Notes: generated from the letters alone by a model not told the origin. Counted from the stretch's first letter, positions 8,657 through 17,221 are shown. The stretch is 64,000 bases of DNA from Streptomyces morookaense (GCF_013030945.1 NZ_JABBXF010000035.1:1-64000); one strand, 5' to 3'. A program made the numbers and translations.

Positions 8657-9511
8657 ATGGGTGATGTGCTGACGGGTTTCCACACCGTCTGGGAGTTCGA
8701 CACCGACTCCGTGCTCATCCGCTTCGAACGGGGGATCCGCACACCGAAGCTGCTCCAGGTGCTCGGCGAGCGGCGCGTCCCGTACGAGGCGCTCGCGGCC
8801 GTCGAGCAGGCCCCGGGGAAGCATGGGACGGTGGTGCTGCGTGCGGTGCCCAGACCGGGGGCCGACCCGCTGATCGAGGCCGCCGACGGCCGGCTCAAGG
8901 AGGGCAGCGACCCCTACCGGCTGGTGCTTCCCGCCGAACGCGAGCCGCTCGCCGCCTACTACGCCGACGAGATACGGTCCGCCCTCGGCCCCGCGGCCGG
9001 CGAGCCCGCCGAGCGGCATCTGGTGGCGGCCCCCGCGCCGCCGCTGTCCTTCAAGGCCTACGACGGCAAGGCGTCCTTCGACGGCTCGGCCGTGCACTTC
9101 CGCTGGTTCTGGACCGGCGCCTCCTCCACCAAGTGGAAGGCCGGCGACCAGCGCTTCCCCGTCGCCGCACTGGCGGGCGTCCGGTGGTGCTCCCCGGACT
9201 CCCCGGAGGGCGGGCACCTGCGGCTGCTGCCCCGCGGCGACACGGACCGGCCTGCGGCCGAGCCGGACCAGGACCTGGCGTCCGTCGTCTTCGGCCGCGG
9301 CTACGGCCTCGTCCACGAGTCCCTGCCCTTCGCGGCCGCGGTCCTCGCGGCGGTCCGGGCCGCGACGGCCGCCCCACCCGTCTCGTCCGCCCGGCCCGAC
9401 CCGGGAGGCATCGCCGACCGCATCCGGCACCTGGGGGCGCTGCACGAGGCGGGGCTGCTGACCGATGACGAGTTCAGCTCCAAGAAGGCGGAGCTCCTGG
9501 CGGAGCTTTAG
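8657..9511 (+). CDS. DUF4429 protein with C-terminal SHOCT domain
   Basis: The 284-aa soluble protein contains two related halves: GFHTVWEFDTDSVLIRFERG near the N-terminus and AYDGKASFDGSAVHFRW in the middle, each a DUF4429/PH-like repeat. It ends in a SHOCT segment, IRHLGALHEAGLLTDDEFSSKKAELLAEL-type (residues about 255-284), a short helical module found at protein ends. SHOCT is thought to mediate oligomerisation. No catalytic residues are evident. It has its own ATG at 8657 and the following repeat (9530 on) isolates it. Function is unknown. Confidence 0.85.
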   Translation: MGDVLTGFHTVWEFDTDSVLIRFERGIRTPKLLQVLGERRVPYEALAAVEQAPGKHGTVVLRAVPRPGADPLIEAADGRLKEGSDPYRLVLPAEREPLAAYYADEIRSALGPAAGEPAERHLVAAPAPPLSFKAYDGKASFDGSAVHFRWFWTGASSTKWKAGDQRFPVAALAGVRWCSPDSPEGGHLRLLPRGDTDRPAAEPDQDLASVVFGRGYGLVHESLPFAAAVLAAVRAATAAPPVSSARPDPGGIADRIRHLGALHEAGLLTDDEFSSKKAELLAEL

Positions 9512-9529
9512 GTGCCCCGTGGGCGGTGC

Positions 9530-9712
9530 GCCCCGGACCCCTGGGCGTGGTGCGTCGCCTGCGGGCCGGTGGGGGCTGGTCGCGCAGTTCCTCCCCCAGC
9601 TACCTCCCCCAGCTACCGCTGGGGGGACCCCCAGAGGTACCCCCAGCGCCCCTGACGGGGCCCTTGGTCAGCGCCCACGCGGCGGAGCCGCATGTCGGCA
9701 AGCCCCGCGCCG
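9530..9712. repeat. Dispersed intergenic repeat, copy B
   Basis: Contains CGGTGGGGGCTGGTCGCGCAGTTCC, a partly doubled CTCCCCCAGCTACC, CGCTGGGGGGACCCCCAG and, at its right end, GCGCCCACGCGGCGGAGCCGCATGTCG. It therefore has both modules of the family. It fills the whole gap between the SHOCT gene and the histidine kinase gene. Confidence 0.85.
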
Positions 9713-9729
9713 TTAGGCTGGCGTGCGTC

Positions 9730-10989
9730 ATGATCCAGTTCCTGCGCAGCCTCGTCACCCCCGCCGGCCCCCCGGAACCCCTCCTCGGCCGGTCGTCGCG
9801 GCCGGCCGTGCGGTTTCTGCCGTACGCCGTCGCCTGGCTGTTCGTGGTGATCCTGCTGCCGACCACGGCGATGGTGCTCCCGAAGAACTACGGGATGGCC
9901 CCGGGCCTCGCCTTCGGCCTCGCCGTCCTGCAGACCGCGCCGCTGCCGATCGCCGTCCGGCGCCCGCTGCTCGCCTGGGCCGTCGCCTTCCTCGCGGACC
10001 TCGCGGGCACGCTCGCCCTGCTGGCCGTGCCGCCCGCGGCCGCGGAGCCGTGGCCCTGGCCGCCGATGGAGATCATCGGCATGCTGGTGCTGACGTTCGC
10101 CCTCGGGCTGCGCGAGAAGGTCCGCACGCTCGTCGCGGCCTGGCTGCTGCTCTCGGGCACCACCCTGGTGCTGCACGACATCGCGCCGCAGCGCGGCACG
10201 GCCTGGGCCGTGCTGATCCCGCTCACCGGGGTGCTGCTCCTGCTCGCCTCCGCCCTGCGCGCCCGCGGCGACGCACGGCGCGCCCTCGCCGAGCAGGAGA
10301 CCATCAGCGAGGCGGAGCGCGCCCGGCGCACCCTGCTGGAGGAACGGGCCCGTATCGCACGGGAGTTGCACGACGTCGTGGCCCACCACATGTCCGTGAT
10401 CACCGTGCAGGCCGACAGCGCCCCGTACCGCATCACCGGCCTGCCGGCCGAGGCGAGTGCCGAGTTCGGTGCCATTGCGGCGACGGCGCGGGAATCCCTC
10501 ACCGAGATGCGCCGGCTGCTGGGCGTGCTGCGCAACGAGGAGACGGCGCACACCGAGCGGGTGCCGCAGCCCGGGGCCGAGCGGGTGCCGCAGCTGGTCG
10601 AGGCGACCGTACGGGCCGGGCTGCCCGTGGAGTTGACGATCGGGGACGGGGTCGCGGAGCTGCCGCAGGCGGTCGACCTGTCCGCGTACCGCATCGTGCA
10701 GGAGGCCCTCGCCAACGTGGTCCGGCACGCGCCGGGCGCCGCGACCCGGGTGTCGCTGACCGTCGACCCCGGCCGTACGGCGCTGACGGTGCTCGTCGTC
10801 AACGCGGCCGCCGACCGCCCGGAGACCCCGCTGGAGTCCACCGGCACCGGCCACGGCCTGGTCGGCATGCGGGAGCGGGTACGTCTGGTGGGAGGCTCAC
10901 TGGACACGGGCCCGCTGCCGGAAGGAGGCTTCAGGGTGGCCGCCCGGCTGCCCCTCACGGACACCGCAAAGGAACCCCGCCCCGCATGA
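9730..10989 (+). CDS. Sensor histidine kinase, NarL/DesK-like (HisKA_3)
   Basis: The 419-aa protein carries about five to six transmembrane helices in residues 30-185, then a HisKA_3 dimerisation domain with the phospho-acceptor His214 in ARELHDVVAHHMS, and a HATPase_c domain with the N-box region VQEALANVVRHA and G-box TGHGLVGMRERV. This is the architecture of intramembrane-sensing kinases of the DesK/LiaS kind. ATG 9730 is chosen because the frame upstream lies in the intergenic repeat. It overlaps the response regulator start (ATGA), so the two are translationally coupled. The signal is unknown; cell-envelope stress is a common theme. Confidence 0.95.
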   Translation: MIQFLRSLVTPAGPPEPLLGRSSRPAVRFLPYAVAWLFVVILLPTTAMVLPKNYGMAPGLAFGLAVLQTAPLPIAVRRPLLAWAVAFLADLAGTLALLAVPPAAAEPWPWPPMEIIGMLVLTFALGLREKVRTLVAAWLLLSGTTLVLHDIAPQRGTAWAVLIPLTGVLLLLASALRARGDARRALAEQETISEAERARRTLLEERARIARELHDVVAHHMSVITVQADSAPYRITGLPAEASAEFGAIAATARESLTEMRRLLGVLRNEETAHTERVPQPGAERVPQLVEATVRAGLPVELTIGDGVAELPQAVDLSAYRIVQEALANVVRHAPGAATRVSLTVDPGRTALTVLVVNAAADRPETPLESTGTGHGLVGMRERVRLVGGSLDTGPLPEGGFRVAARLPLTDTAKEPRPA

Positions 10990-11663
10990 CCATCAAGGTG
11001 CTCATCGTCGACGATCAGGCCATGGTGCGGGCGGGCTTCGCCGCGCTGCTGGCCGCGCAGCCGGACATCGACGTCGTCGGCGACGCGGCGGACGGCCGCC
11101 AGGGCGTCGCCCTGGCCCGGGAACGGCGCCCGGACGTGGTGCTGATGGACGTCCGCATGCCGGAGCTGGACGGCCTGGAGGCCGCCCGGCAGATCCTCGA
11201 TCTGCCGGAGGACGCGGCGCACCGGCCGAAGGTGCTGATGCTCACGACGTTCGACGTGGACGACTACGTCTACGAGGCGCTGCGCGCCGGCGCGTCCGGC
11301 TTCCTCCTCAAGGACGCGCCGCCGGCGGACCTCATCTCGGCGGTGCGGGTGGTGGCGGCCGGTGAGGCGCTGCTGGCACCGTCGGTGACGCGCCGTCTGA
11401 TCGCCGACTTCGCCGCCCAGCGCCCCGCCCGGCGCCGGGCTCCCGCGCTGCGGCCGAACCGGCTGACGCCGCGCGAGACGGAAGTCCTCGGGCTGATCGC
11501 CCGAGGACTGTCGAACCAGGAGATCGCGGCCTCGCTCGTACTGGCCGAGCAGACGGTGAAGACCCATATCGGCCGTATCCTGGCCAAGTTGGGCCTGCGG
11601 GACCGTGCGCAGGCGGTGGTCTTCGCGTACGAGTCGGGGCTGGTGACGCCCGGGGAGGGGTGA
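10986..11663 (+). CDS. NarL/LuxR-type response regulator
   Basis: The 225-aa protein has a receiver domain (residues about 4-125) with the acidic pocket VDDQ, phospho-acceptor Asp55 in VVLMDVRMPEL and the Lys in FLLKDAPP, then a C-terminal LuxR helix-turn-helix (about 155-215: LTPRETEVLGLIARGLSNQEIA and TVKTHIGRILAKLG). Its ATG overlaps the stop of the kinase gene. The pair forms a standard two-component system. No obvious target operon is next to it on the same strand. Confidence 0.96.
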   Translation: MTIKVLIVDDQAMVRAGFAALLAAQPDIDVVGDAADGRQGVALARERRPDVVLMDVRMPELDGLEAARQILDLPEDAAHRPKVLMLTTFDVDDYVYEALRAGASGFLLKDAPPADLISAVRVVAAGEALLAPSVTRRLIADFAAQRPARRRAPALRPNRLTPRETEVLGLIARGLSNQEIAASLVLAEQTVKTHIGRILAKLGLRDRAQAVVFAYESGLVTPGEG

Positions 11664-11671
11664 GCCCGGGG

Positions 11672-12688
11672 CTACTCCCGCCCCACCGACGTGAACGTCA
11701 TGTCCGCGTACCGGTTCCCGGCGACCTTGCCGGCGATCGGCTCCAGCGCCGCCAACTCGTCGGCGTTCAGGGTGATCCGGGTGGCCGCCAGGTTCTCCTC
11801 CAGGCGGGAGCGCTTGCGCGTGCCGGGGATCGGGATCACCGTCAGGCCGTGGACGGCCGACCGCTGCTGCACCCATGCCAGGGCGACCTGGGCGAGCGAG
11901 ACGCCGTGCGCGGCCGCGATCTCGCGGACCGGCTCCAGCAGTGCCGCGTTCGCCGCCGCGTTGTCACCGGTGAAGCGCGGCTGCGTGCGCCGCCAGTCGT
12001 CCTGCCCGAGCTCCTTGTCCGCGCTCACGAAAGCACCCGTCAGGAAGCCGCGGCCGAGCGGGGAGTACGGCACGAAGGCCACGCCCAGCTCCTTCGCCGC
12101 CGCCACGACGCCGTTCTCCACATCGCGGCTGAACAGCGACCACTCCGACTGCACCGCCGCGATCGGGTGCACCGCGTGCGCCGCCCGCAGCTCGCCCGGC
12201 GAGACCTCGCTCAGGCCGAGGTGCCGGACCTTGCCCTCCTGCACCAACTCGGCCATGGCGCCGACGCTTTCCTCCATGGGAACGTCCACGTTGCGGCGGT
12301 GCATGTAGTAGAGGTCGATGTGGTCGACGCCGAGGCGGCGCAGGCTGCCCTCGACGGACTGGCGGATGTACGCACGGTCGTTGCGGATCTCCTGGTACGA
12401 GGGGTCGTCCTCGCGCCGCACGATGGCGAACTTGCTGGCCAGCGTGATCCGGTCGCGGTTGGCCCGCACGAACGGGGAGATGAACTCCTCGTTGCGCCCG
12501 AAACCGTAGATGTCGGCGGTGTCGAAGAGCGTCACGCCCAGTTCGAGGGCGCGCTCCAGGGTGGCGCGGGCCTCGTCCGTGTCGGTCGGGCCGTAGGCGT
12601 GGGTCATGCCCATGCAGCCGAGGCCCTGGATGCCGACCTCGGGGCCCGCGGTGCCGAGCGGTGCGGTGGGGATGGTCTCGTTGCTCAT
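11672..12688 (-). CDS. Aldo/keto reductase, MerR-controlled
   Basis: The 338-aa enzyme is an NADPH-dependent (alpha/beta)8-barrel aldo/keto reductase. The catalytic tetrad is visible: Asp in LFDTADIYGFGRNE with Tyr, Lys in TLASKF, and His in YYMHRRN; the cofactor end is IPIPGTRKRSRLEEN. It belongs to the group near yeast AAD and bacterial AKR13. Its ATG overlaps the stop of the upstream MerR gene (ATGA), so both are made from one message starting at a MerR-type promoter. It probably detoxifies reactive aldehydes, which is inference. Natural substrate unknown. Confidence 0.95.
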   Translation of the reverse strand: MSNETIPTAPLGTAGPEVGIQGLGCMGMTHAYGPTDTDEARATLERALELGVTLFDTADIYGFGRNEEFISPFVRANRDRITLASKFAIVRREDDPSYQEIRNDRAYIRQSVEGSLRRLGVDHIDLYYMHRRNVDVPMEESVGAMAELVQEGKVRHLGLSEVSPGELRAAHAVHPIAAVQSEWSLFSRDVENGVVAAAKELGVAFVPYSPLGRGFLTGAFVSADKELGQDDWRRTQPRFTGDNAAANAALLEPVREIAAAHGVSLAQVALAWVQQRSAVHGLTVIPIPGTRKRSRLEENLAATRITLNADELAALEPIAGKVAGNRYADMTFTSVGRE

Positions 12689-13155
12689 CGTGCGTCAGCC
12701 CTTTCGGACGCCCGGCGGCGGGCGTCGGCATAGCGGTCGATCTTGTAGTCGAGGACTTCGAGCGTGCTGTTCAGTTCGGCGATGCGCTGCCGCACGGACT
12801 CGCGGTGCGTGCTGAGCAGTTCCTCGCGTTCGGCGACGGTGTGCTCGCCCTCGCGGACGAGTTCGGCGTAGCGGACCATGTCGGCGACCGGCATGCCGGT
12901 CAGCCGCAGCCGGCCCACCAGGTCCAGCCAGTCGAGATCGCGGTCGGTGTAGCGGCGCTGGCCCGAGTGGGAGCGGTCGACGTGGGGCATCAGCCCGATC
13001 CGCTCGTACCACCGCAGCGTGTGCGCCGACAGCCCGGCGTAGACGGCCACTTCGGTGATCGTGTAGCGGTCCCGGCCCTCGGGACGGCGGGCGCGGTGCC
13101 GGTCGAGTTCGAAGCACCGGGCCACCTGCACCGGTGCACTGTCGATTACGGTCAT
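12685..13155 (-). CDS. MerR-family regulator of the aldo/keto reductase
   Basis: The 156-aa protein has the MerR winged HTH at about residues 30-100 (YTITEVAVYAGLSAHTLRWYERIGL, then HSGQRRYTDRDLDWLDLVGRL) and a long dimerisation helix. There is no C-terminal ligand domain and no conserved metal Cys. ATG 13155 has GGAG five bases upstream. It is translationally coupled to the aldo/keto reductase and its own promoter carries a palindrome inside a 19-bp spacer, so autoregulation by DNA untwisting is likely. Close relatives in actinobacteria commonly pair with an AKR. Confidence 0.95.
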   Translation of the reverse strand: MTVIDSAPVQVARCFELDRHRARRPEGRDRYTITEVAVYAGLSAHTLRWYERIGLMPHVDRSHSGQRRYTDRDLDWLDLVGRLRLTGMPVADMVRYAELVREGEHTVAEREELLSTHRESVRQRIAELNSTLEVLDYKIDRYADARRRASERADAR

Positions 13156-13197
13156 GCCGCTCCCCCACGTCGCATCAGTGTCGTTGCGTTGGCCTCA

Positions 13198-13228
13198 ACG
13201 CTAGAGACTTCGAGTGCACTCCAAGCAA
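13198..13228 (-). promoter_or_regulatory. MerR-type promoter with palindromic operator
   Basis: On the minus strand TTGCTT and TAGCGT are 19 bp apart, the long spacing typical of MerR activation. The spacer contains CTTGGAGTGCACTCGAAG (13208-13225), a near-perfect palindrome. It drives merR-akr. The divergent serine hydrolase starts only 15 bp beyond it, so its promoter must overlap. Confidence 0.75.
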
Positions 13229-13242
13229 GTAGGCTCACTGTC

Positions 13243-14052
13243 ATGGAGAGCCTGCAGTTGATCAAGAGCTGGCCGGTGCCGGCAGCGGCCGCCGCCGTCG
13301 TCCGGGCGGACGGCACCCTGGCGGGGTCGTACGGGCCGGTGGAGCAGCGCTTCGCCCTCGCGTCGGTCACCAAGCCGCTCGCCGCGTACGCCGCGCTGGT
13401 CGCCGTCGAGGAGGGCGCGGTCGAGCTGGACGAGCCGGCGGGGCCCGAGGGTTCCACGGTCCGCCACCTCCTGGCGCACACCTCCGGGCTGGCCTTCGAC
13501 GAGCAGCGGACGATGGCCGCGCCGGGCACGCGGCGGCTGTACTCCAACGCGGGTTTCGACGTGCTGGGCGACCACATCGCGAAGGCGACGGACATCCCGT
13601 TCGCCGAGTACCTGCGGCAGGCGGTGCTGGAGCCGCTGGGGATGACGTCGACGGACCTGCCGGGCTCCCCGGCGAAGGACGGCGTCTCGACGGTGTCGGA
13701 CCTGGCCCGCTTCGCGGCCGAGCTGCAGGCGCCGCGGCTGCTGGCCGCGGAGACCGTGGCGGAGGCGACGCGGGTGGCGTTCCCCGGGCTGACGGGCGTG
13801 CTGCCGGGGTACGGGCACCAGCGCCCGAACGACTGGGGCCTCGGCTTCGAGATCCGCGACGCCAAGTCCCCGCACTGGACGGGCGGTTCGTCCTCGCCCC
13901 GCACCTACGGCCACTTCGGCCAGTCGGGCACGTTCCTGTGGGTGGACCCGCAGGCCGGGGCCGCCTGCGTCGCCCTGACGAACCGGGCGTTCGGCCCGTG
14001 GGCGATCGAGGTGTGGCCGCAACTGACGGACGCGGTCCTGGCCGAACTGTAG
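13243..14052 (+). CDS. Beta-lactamase-fold serine hydrolase
   Basis: The 269-aa protein is a class C beta-lactamase/DD-peptidase-fold hydrolase. Motif 1 SVTK (in FALASVTKPLAAY, Ser about residue 42), the HTSGL loop, motif 2 YSN (in RLYSNAGFDVLGD) and the third motif region HFGQSGTF are all present. There is no signal peptide, so it is cytoplasmic and more likely an esterase or amidase of the EstB kind than an antibiotic-resistance enzyme. ATG 13243 is within the divergent MerR promoter region, hinting at shared control with the aldo/keto reductase. Substrate unknown. Confidence 0.92.
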   Translation: MESLQLIKSWPVPAAAAAVVRADGTLAGSYGPVEQRFALASVTKPLAAYAALVAVEEGAVELDEPAGPEGSTVRHLLAHTSGLAFDEQRTMAAPGTRRLYSNAGFDVLGDHIAKATDIPFAEYLRQAVLEPLGMTSTDLPGSPAKDGVSTVSDLARFAAELQAPRLLAAETVAEATRVAFPGLTGVLPGYGHQRPNDWGLGFEIRDAKSPHWTGGSSSPRTYGHFGQSGTFLWVDPQAGAACVALTNRAFGPWAIEVWPQLTDAVLAEL

Positions 14053-14059
14053 GGCTGCG

Positions 14060-14222
14060 CCCCGTCCGCGCCCCGTAAGGGGCGCGGGGAACTGCGCGAG
14101 CAACCACGACGCACCCGCAGTCGAGGCACCCGGGGCTTCGCCCCGGACCCCTGGGGTGGTGCGTCCATCTGCGGGCCGGTGGGGGCTGGTCGCGCAGTTC
14201 CCCGCGCCCCTTACGGGGCGCC
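14060..14222. repeat. Dispersed intergenic repeat, copy C (longest arm pair)
   Basis: GCGCCCCGTAAGGGGCGCGGGGAACTGCGCGAGCAACCACGAC at the left is mirrored at the right by GGCTGGTCGCGCAGTTCCCCGCGCCCCTTACGGGGCGC, with GGGGCTTCGCCCC hairpin in the centre. The whole unit can fold into one long cruciform. It separates two converging genes and may act as a bidirectional terminator. Confidence 0.88.
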
Positions 14223-14228
14223 CAGGCC

Positions 14229-14903
14229 TCAGGGAAAGCGCGGCTCCGCGTGCATCTCCCACAGCAGCAGCTCCGCACCGGTCTCGCCGGCCACGGCATC
14301 CAGCTCCGCCGCGTCCGAGATCCGCGCCGCATCCCCCTCCCGCAGCGTCGTGCCCGTGAGGTGCACGACGCCGCGGACCACGTGCACGTACAGCCACTGC
14401 GCCCCCGGCAGCGCACACCGCTGCCCGGGGGCCGGGCGCCGCACGTGCAGCACGGCCTCGGCCCGGCCCAGCGCGTACGGCGCGTCGTCGCCGGCGCCCC
14501 GCACCACCTCGTAGAAGGGCTCCCCGCCGGAGTCGGACGGGGTCAGCCACATCTGCACGAACCGCAGCGGAGCGGCGCCCTCGTTGCGCTCGGAGTGGTG
14601 GACCCCCTCCCCCGCGCTCAGCCGCTGCAGGTCGCCGGGGCGTACGACCTCCACGTGACCGGTGGAATCCTCATGGGTGAGTTCGCCCTCGACGACCCAG
14701 GTGACGATCTCCACGTCCCGGTGCGGATGCGCCGCGAAGCCCGCGCCCGGCGCGAGCCGCTCCTCGTTGCAGGCGGCGAGGGGGCCGAAGCGCACGTTGT
14801 CGGGGTCGTAGAAGCCGGAGAACGAGAAGGCGTGCCAGGTCTCGATCCCGGCGTCGGGGTCGCCGCCCCGGAAGCGCTCCGCGGCCCGCTGCACATACGT
14901 CAC
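14229..14903 (-). CDS. Pirin-family cupin protein
   Basis: The 224-aa protein matches bacterial pirins: an N-terminal cupin with metal ligands in FAAHPHRDVEIVTWV (two His), GEGVHHSERN (His) and a Glu, and a second cupin domain ending in LLWEMHAEPRFP. Pirins bind Fe/Ni; some are quercetin dioxygenases and one Streptomyces pirin modulates beta-oxidation and redox balance. I start at GTG 14903 after GGTGGGG; the longer open frame upstream is antisense to fasR. It is divergent from fasR by 69 bp, which makes a link with lipid metabolism attractive but unproven. Confidence 0.93.
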   Translation of the reverse strand: MTYVQRAAERFRGGDPDAGIETWHAFSFSGFYDPDNVRFGPLAACNEERLAPGAGFAAHPHRDVEIVTWVVEGELTHEDSTGHVEVVRPGDLQRLSAGEGVHHSERNEGAAPLRFVQMWLTPSDSGGEPFYEVVRGAGDDAPYALGRAEAVLHVRRPAPGQRCALPGAQWLYVHVVRGVVHLTGTTLREGDAARISDAAELDAVAGETGAELLLWEMHAEPRFP

Positions 14904-14972
14904 AACCCCACCGTAGCCCCGCCGTGCCCCCGGCAGCCCCGGACCCGACCCGGATAAGGCAGGCTTGTCCCC

Positions 14973-16163
14973 GTGCCTGAACCAGTCGCTGACACCCCGC
15001 CCCAGGAGCATCCGCATCCGCACGCCGCAACGCTGCGCCGTCTGGAGCAGTCGTCCGGAACGCTGGCCGCGGCGGCCATCGCCCGCATGGACGCCCAGCT
15101 GCCCTGGTACAGGGCGATGCCGCCGGAGAACCGCTCGTGGATCGGCCTGGTCGCCCAGGCCGGCATCGCGGCCTTCACGGAGTGGTTCCGGCATCCGGAG
15201 ACCCCGCAGGCGATCAGCACCGACGTCTTCGGCACCGCGCCGCGCGAACTGACCCGGGCGATCACGCTGCGCCAGACCGTGGAGATGGTGCGCACCACCA
15301 TCGAGGTCATGGAGGCGGCCATCGACGAGGTGGCCGCACCGGGCGACGAGTCGGCGCTGCGCGAGGCGCTGCTGGTGTACGCCCGCGAGATCGCCTTCGC
15401 CACCGCCCAGGTCTACGCCCAGGCCGCCGAGGCACGCGGCGCATGGGACGCCCGGCTGGAGTCGCTGGTGGTCAACGCCGTGCTGTCGGGGGAGGCCGAC
15501 GAGGGCGCGCTGTCCCGGGCAGCGGCGCTCGGCTGGAACTCGCCCTCGCATGTGTCCGTGGTGCTGGGCACGGCGCCGAACGGCGACAGCGAACTGACGG
15601 TCGAGGCGATCCGCCGGGCCGCCCGGCACGCCAAGGTCCAGGTGCTGACAGGGGTGCTCGGCGACCGCCTGGTCGTGATCGTGGGCGGTTCGGAGAACCC
15701 GCTGCAGGCGGCGAAGTCGCTGATCGGACCGTTCGCCCCGGGCCCCGTGGTGGCGGGTCCGGTGGTGGCCGACCTGCTGGCCGCGACCAAGTCCGCGCAG
15801 GCCGCGGCGGCCGGGCTGAAGGCATGTGCGGCCTGGCCGGACGCGCCCCGGCCGGTGCTGGCGGACGACCTGCTGCCGGAGCGTGCGATGGCAGGGGATC
15901 CGGCGGCCCGCGAGCAGCTGGTGGAGGAGATCTACAGACCGCTGGAGGAGGCGGGCTCGGCGCTCCTGGAGACGCTCAGCGTGTACCTGGAGCAGGCGAG
16001 CAGCCTGGAGGGGGCGGCCAGGATGTTGTTCGTCCACCCCAACACCGTGCGGTACCGCCTCCGACGTGTGACGGACGTCACCGGATGGTCACCGTCGGAC
16101 GTCCGCTCCGCCTTCACGCTGCGGATCGCACTGATCCTCGGACGCCTGGCCGACACGGAGTGA
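14973..16163 (+). CDS. fasR: Fatty acid synthesis regulator FasR (PucR/CdaR type)
   Basis: The 396-aa protein precedes fabD exactly as SCO2386 (FasR) does in S. coelicolor, where it activates the fabDHPF operon. The C-terminus (about 325-392) is a PucR helix-turn-helix: SVYLEQASSLEGAARMLFVH then NTVRYRLRRVTDVTG. The middle is a GGDEF-like/PucR-type sensory region and the N-terminal third is helical. GTG 14973 is the start, with a weak AAGG site. Control of fab genes in response to acyl-CoA or malonyl-CoA level is inferred from the family. It is transcribed toward the fab operon with only 98 bp between. Confidence 0.95.
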   Translation: MPEPVADTPPQEHPHPHAATLRRLEQSSGTLAAAAIARMDAQLPWYRAMPPENRSWIGLVAQAGIAAFTEWFRHPETPQAISTDVFGTAPRELTRAITLRQTVEMVRTTIEVMEAAIDEVAAPGDESALREALLVYAREIAFATAQVYAQAAEARGAWDARLESLVVNAVLSGEADEGALSRAAALGWNSPSHVSVVLGTAPNGDSELTVEAIRRAARHAKVQVLTGVLGDRLVVIVGGSENPLQAAKSLIGPFAPGPVVAGPVVADLLAATKSAQAAAAGLKACAAWPDAPRPVLADDLLPERAMAGDPAAREQLVEEIYRPLEEAGSALLETLSVYLEQASSLEGAARMLFVHPNTVRYRLRRVTDVTGWSPSDVRSAFTLRIALILGRLADTE

Positions 16164-16176
16164 CAGCCGTAGGCTT

Positions 16177-16193
16177 TTGTTGAACGTCAACAA
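16177..16193. promoter_or_regulatory. Inverted repeat in the fabD promoter, candidate FasR site
   Basis: TTGTTGAACGTCAACAA is a 7-bp perfect inverted repeat with a 3-base centre, 14 bp after the fasR stop and about 70 bp before fabD. It overlaps a possible -10 (TAGGCT, 16170-16175). FasR binding in the fabD promoter is known from S. coelicolor; that this repeat is the site is inference, and a hairpin in the leader is an alternative. Confidence 0.5.
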
Positions 16194-16261
16194 TTCCCCC
16201 GACGGTTATTCGTCCCTGTCCCCACGGGTGGGCGGTGCCGTCCCCGAGAGAGAGTGTGAGG

Positions 16262-17221
16262 GTGCTCGTACTCGTCGCTCCCGGCCAGGGCGCTCAGACG
16301 CCCGGCTTCCTGACCCCCTGGCTCGACCTCCCCGGCGTGGAAGACCGCCTCCGGGAGTGGTCGTCCGCCATCGACCTGGACCTGCTCCACTACGGCACGA
16401 ACGCCGACGCGGACGAGATCCGCGACACCGCCGTGGCCCAGCCGCTGCTGGTCGCGGCCGCCCTGGTCTCCGCAGGGCAGCTCTTCCCCACGGCGGAGGA
16501 CTTCTCCCGCCTGGTGGGTGCCGCCGCCGGCCACAGCGTCGGTGAGCTCGCCGCCGCCGCGCTGACCGGCGTGCTGCCGGACGAGGCCGCCATGAAGCTG
16601 GTCCGCACGCGCGGCCTGGCCATGGCCGAGGCCGCCTCCGTCACCGAGACCGGCATGTCCGCGCTGCTCGGCGGCGAGCCCGAGGCCGTCCTCCCGCACC
16701 TGGAGAAGCTCGGCCTCACCCCCGCGAACGTCAACGGCGCGGGCCAGATCGTCGCCGCCGGCACCATGCAGCAGCTGGCGGCGCTCGCCGAGGACAAGCC
16801 GGAGGGCACCCGCCGGGTGGTCCCGCTGAAGGTGGCCGGTGCGTTCCACACCGTCCACATGGCACCGGCCGTCTCGGCCCTCGATGCCGCCGTCCAGGAG
16901 CTGGACGCGGCCGATCCTCTCACCCGTTACGTCTCCAACAAGGACGGCCGGGTCGTCACCGGCGGCCGCGAGGTCGTGCAGCGACTCGTCGGCCAGGTGG
17001 CCAACCCGGTCCGCTGGGACCTGTGCATGGAGACGTTCAAGGAGCTGGGTGTCACGGCCCTGATCGAGGTGGCCCCCGGCGGCACCCTCGTGGGCCTGGC
17101 CAAGCGCGCCCTCCCGGGCGTCGCCACCCTCGCGCTCAAGACCCCGGACGACCTCGACGCCGCCCGTGCCCTGATCGCCGAGCACGCCACCCCGGCCGAC
17201 GAAGGAGTCCGAGAAGCATGA
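16262..17221 (+). CDS. fabD: Malonyl-CoA:ACP transacylase
   Basis: FabD loads malonyl groups onto acyl carrier protein for fatty acid synthesis, and in Streptomyces it also serves polyketide synthases. The 319-aa sequence has the N-terminal APGQGAQTPG motif, the nucleophile Ser92 in GHSVGEL and the catalytic His in GAFHTVHM. GTG 16262 is chosen because it yields VLVLVAPGQG, matching known FabD N-termini and length; two upstream starts at 16256 and 16235 exist. Its stop overlaps the fabH start (ATGA). First gene of the four-gene FAS II operon. Confidence 0.97.
   Translation: MLVLVAPGQGAQTPGFLTPWLDLPGVEDRLREWSSAIDLDLLHYGTNADADEIRDTAVAQPLLVAAALVSAGQLFPTAEDFSRLVGAAAGHSVGELAAAALTGVLPDEAAMKLVRTRGLAMAEAASVTETGMSALLGGEPEAVLPHLEKLGLTPANVNGAGQIVAAGTMQQLAALAEDKPEGTRRVVPLKVAGAFHTVHMAPAVSALDAAVQELDAADPLTRYVSNKDGRVVTGGREVVQRLVGQVANPVRWDLCMETFKELGVTALIEVAPGGTLVGLAKRALPGVATLALKTPDDLDAARALIAEHATPADEGVREA

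Noticed and set aside
9530..9712. Repeat block considered as an insertion sequence remnant
   Set aside because: No transposase fragment, no target duplication; the same words recur in other intergenic gaps as a palindromic repeat family.
13243..14052. Serine hydrolase considered as a beta-lactamase resistance gene
   Set aside because: No signal peptide and the third motif is HFGQSG rather than KTG, so a cytoplasmic esterase or amidase is more likely.
14229..16037. A 602-aa version of the pirin gene
   Set aside because: The N-terminal 378 residues are antisense to fasR. The pirin domain starts at GTG 14903 with a ribosome site.
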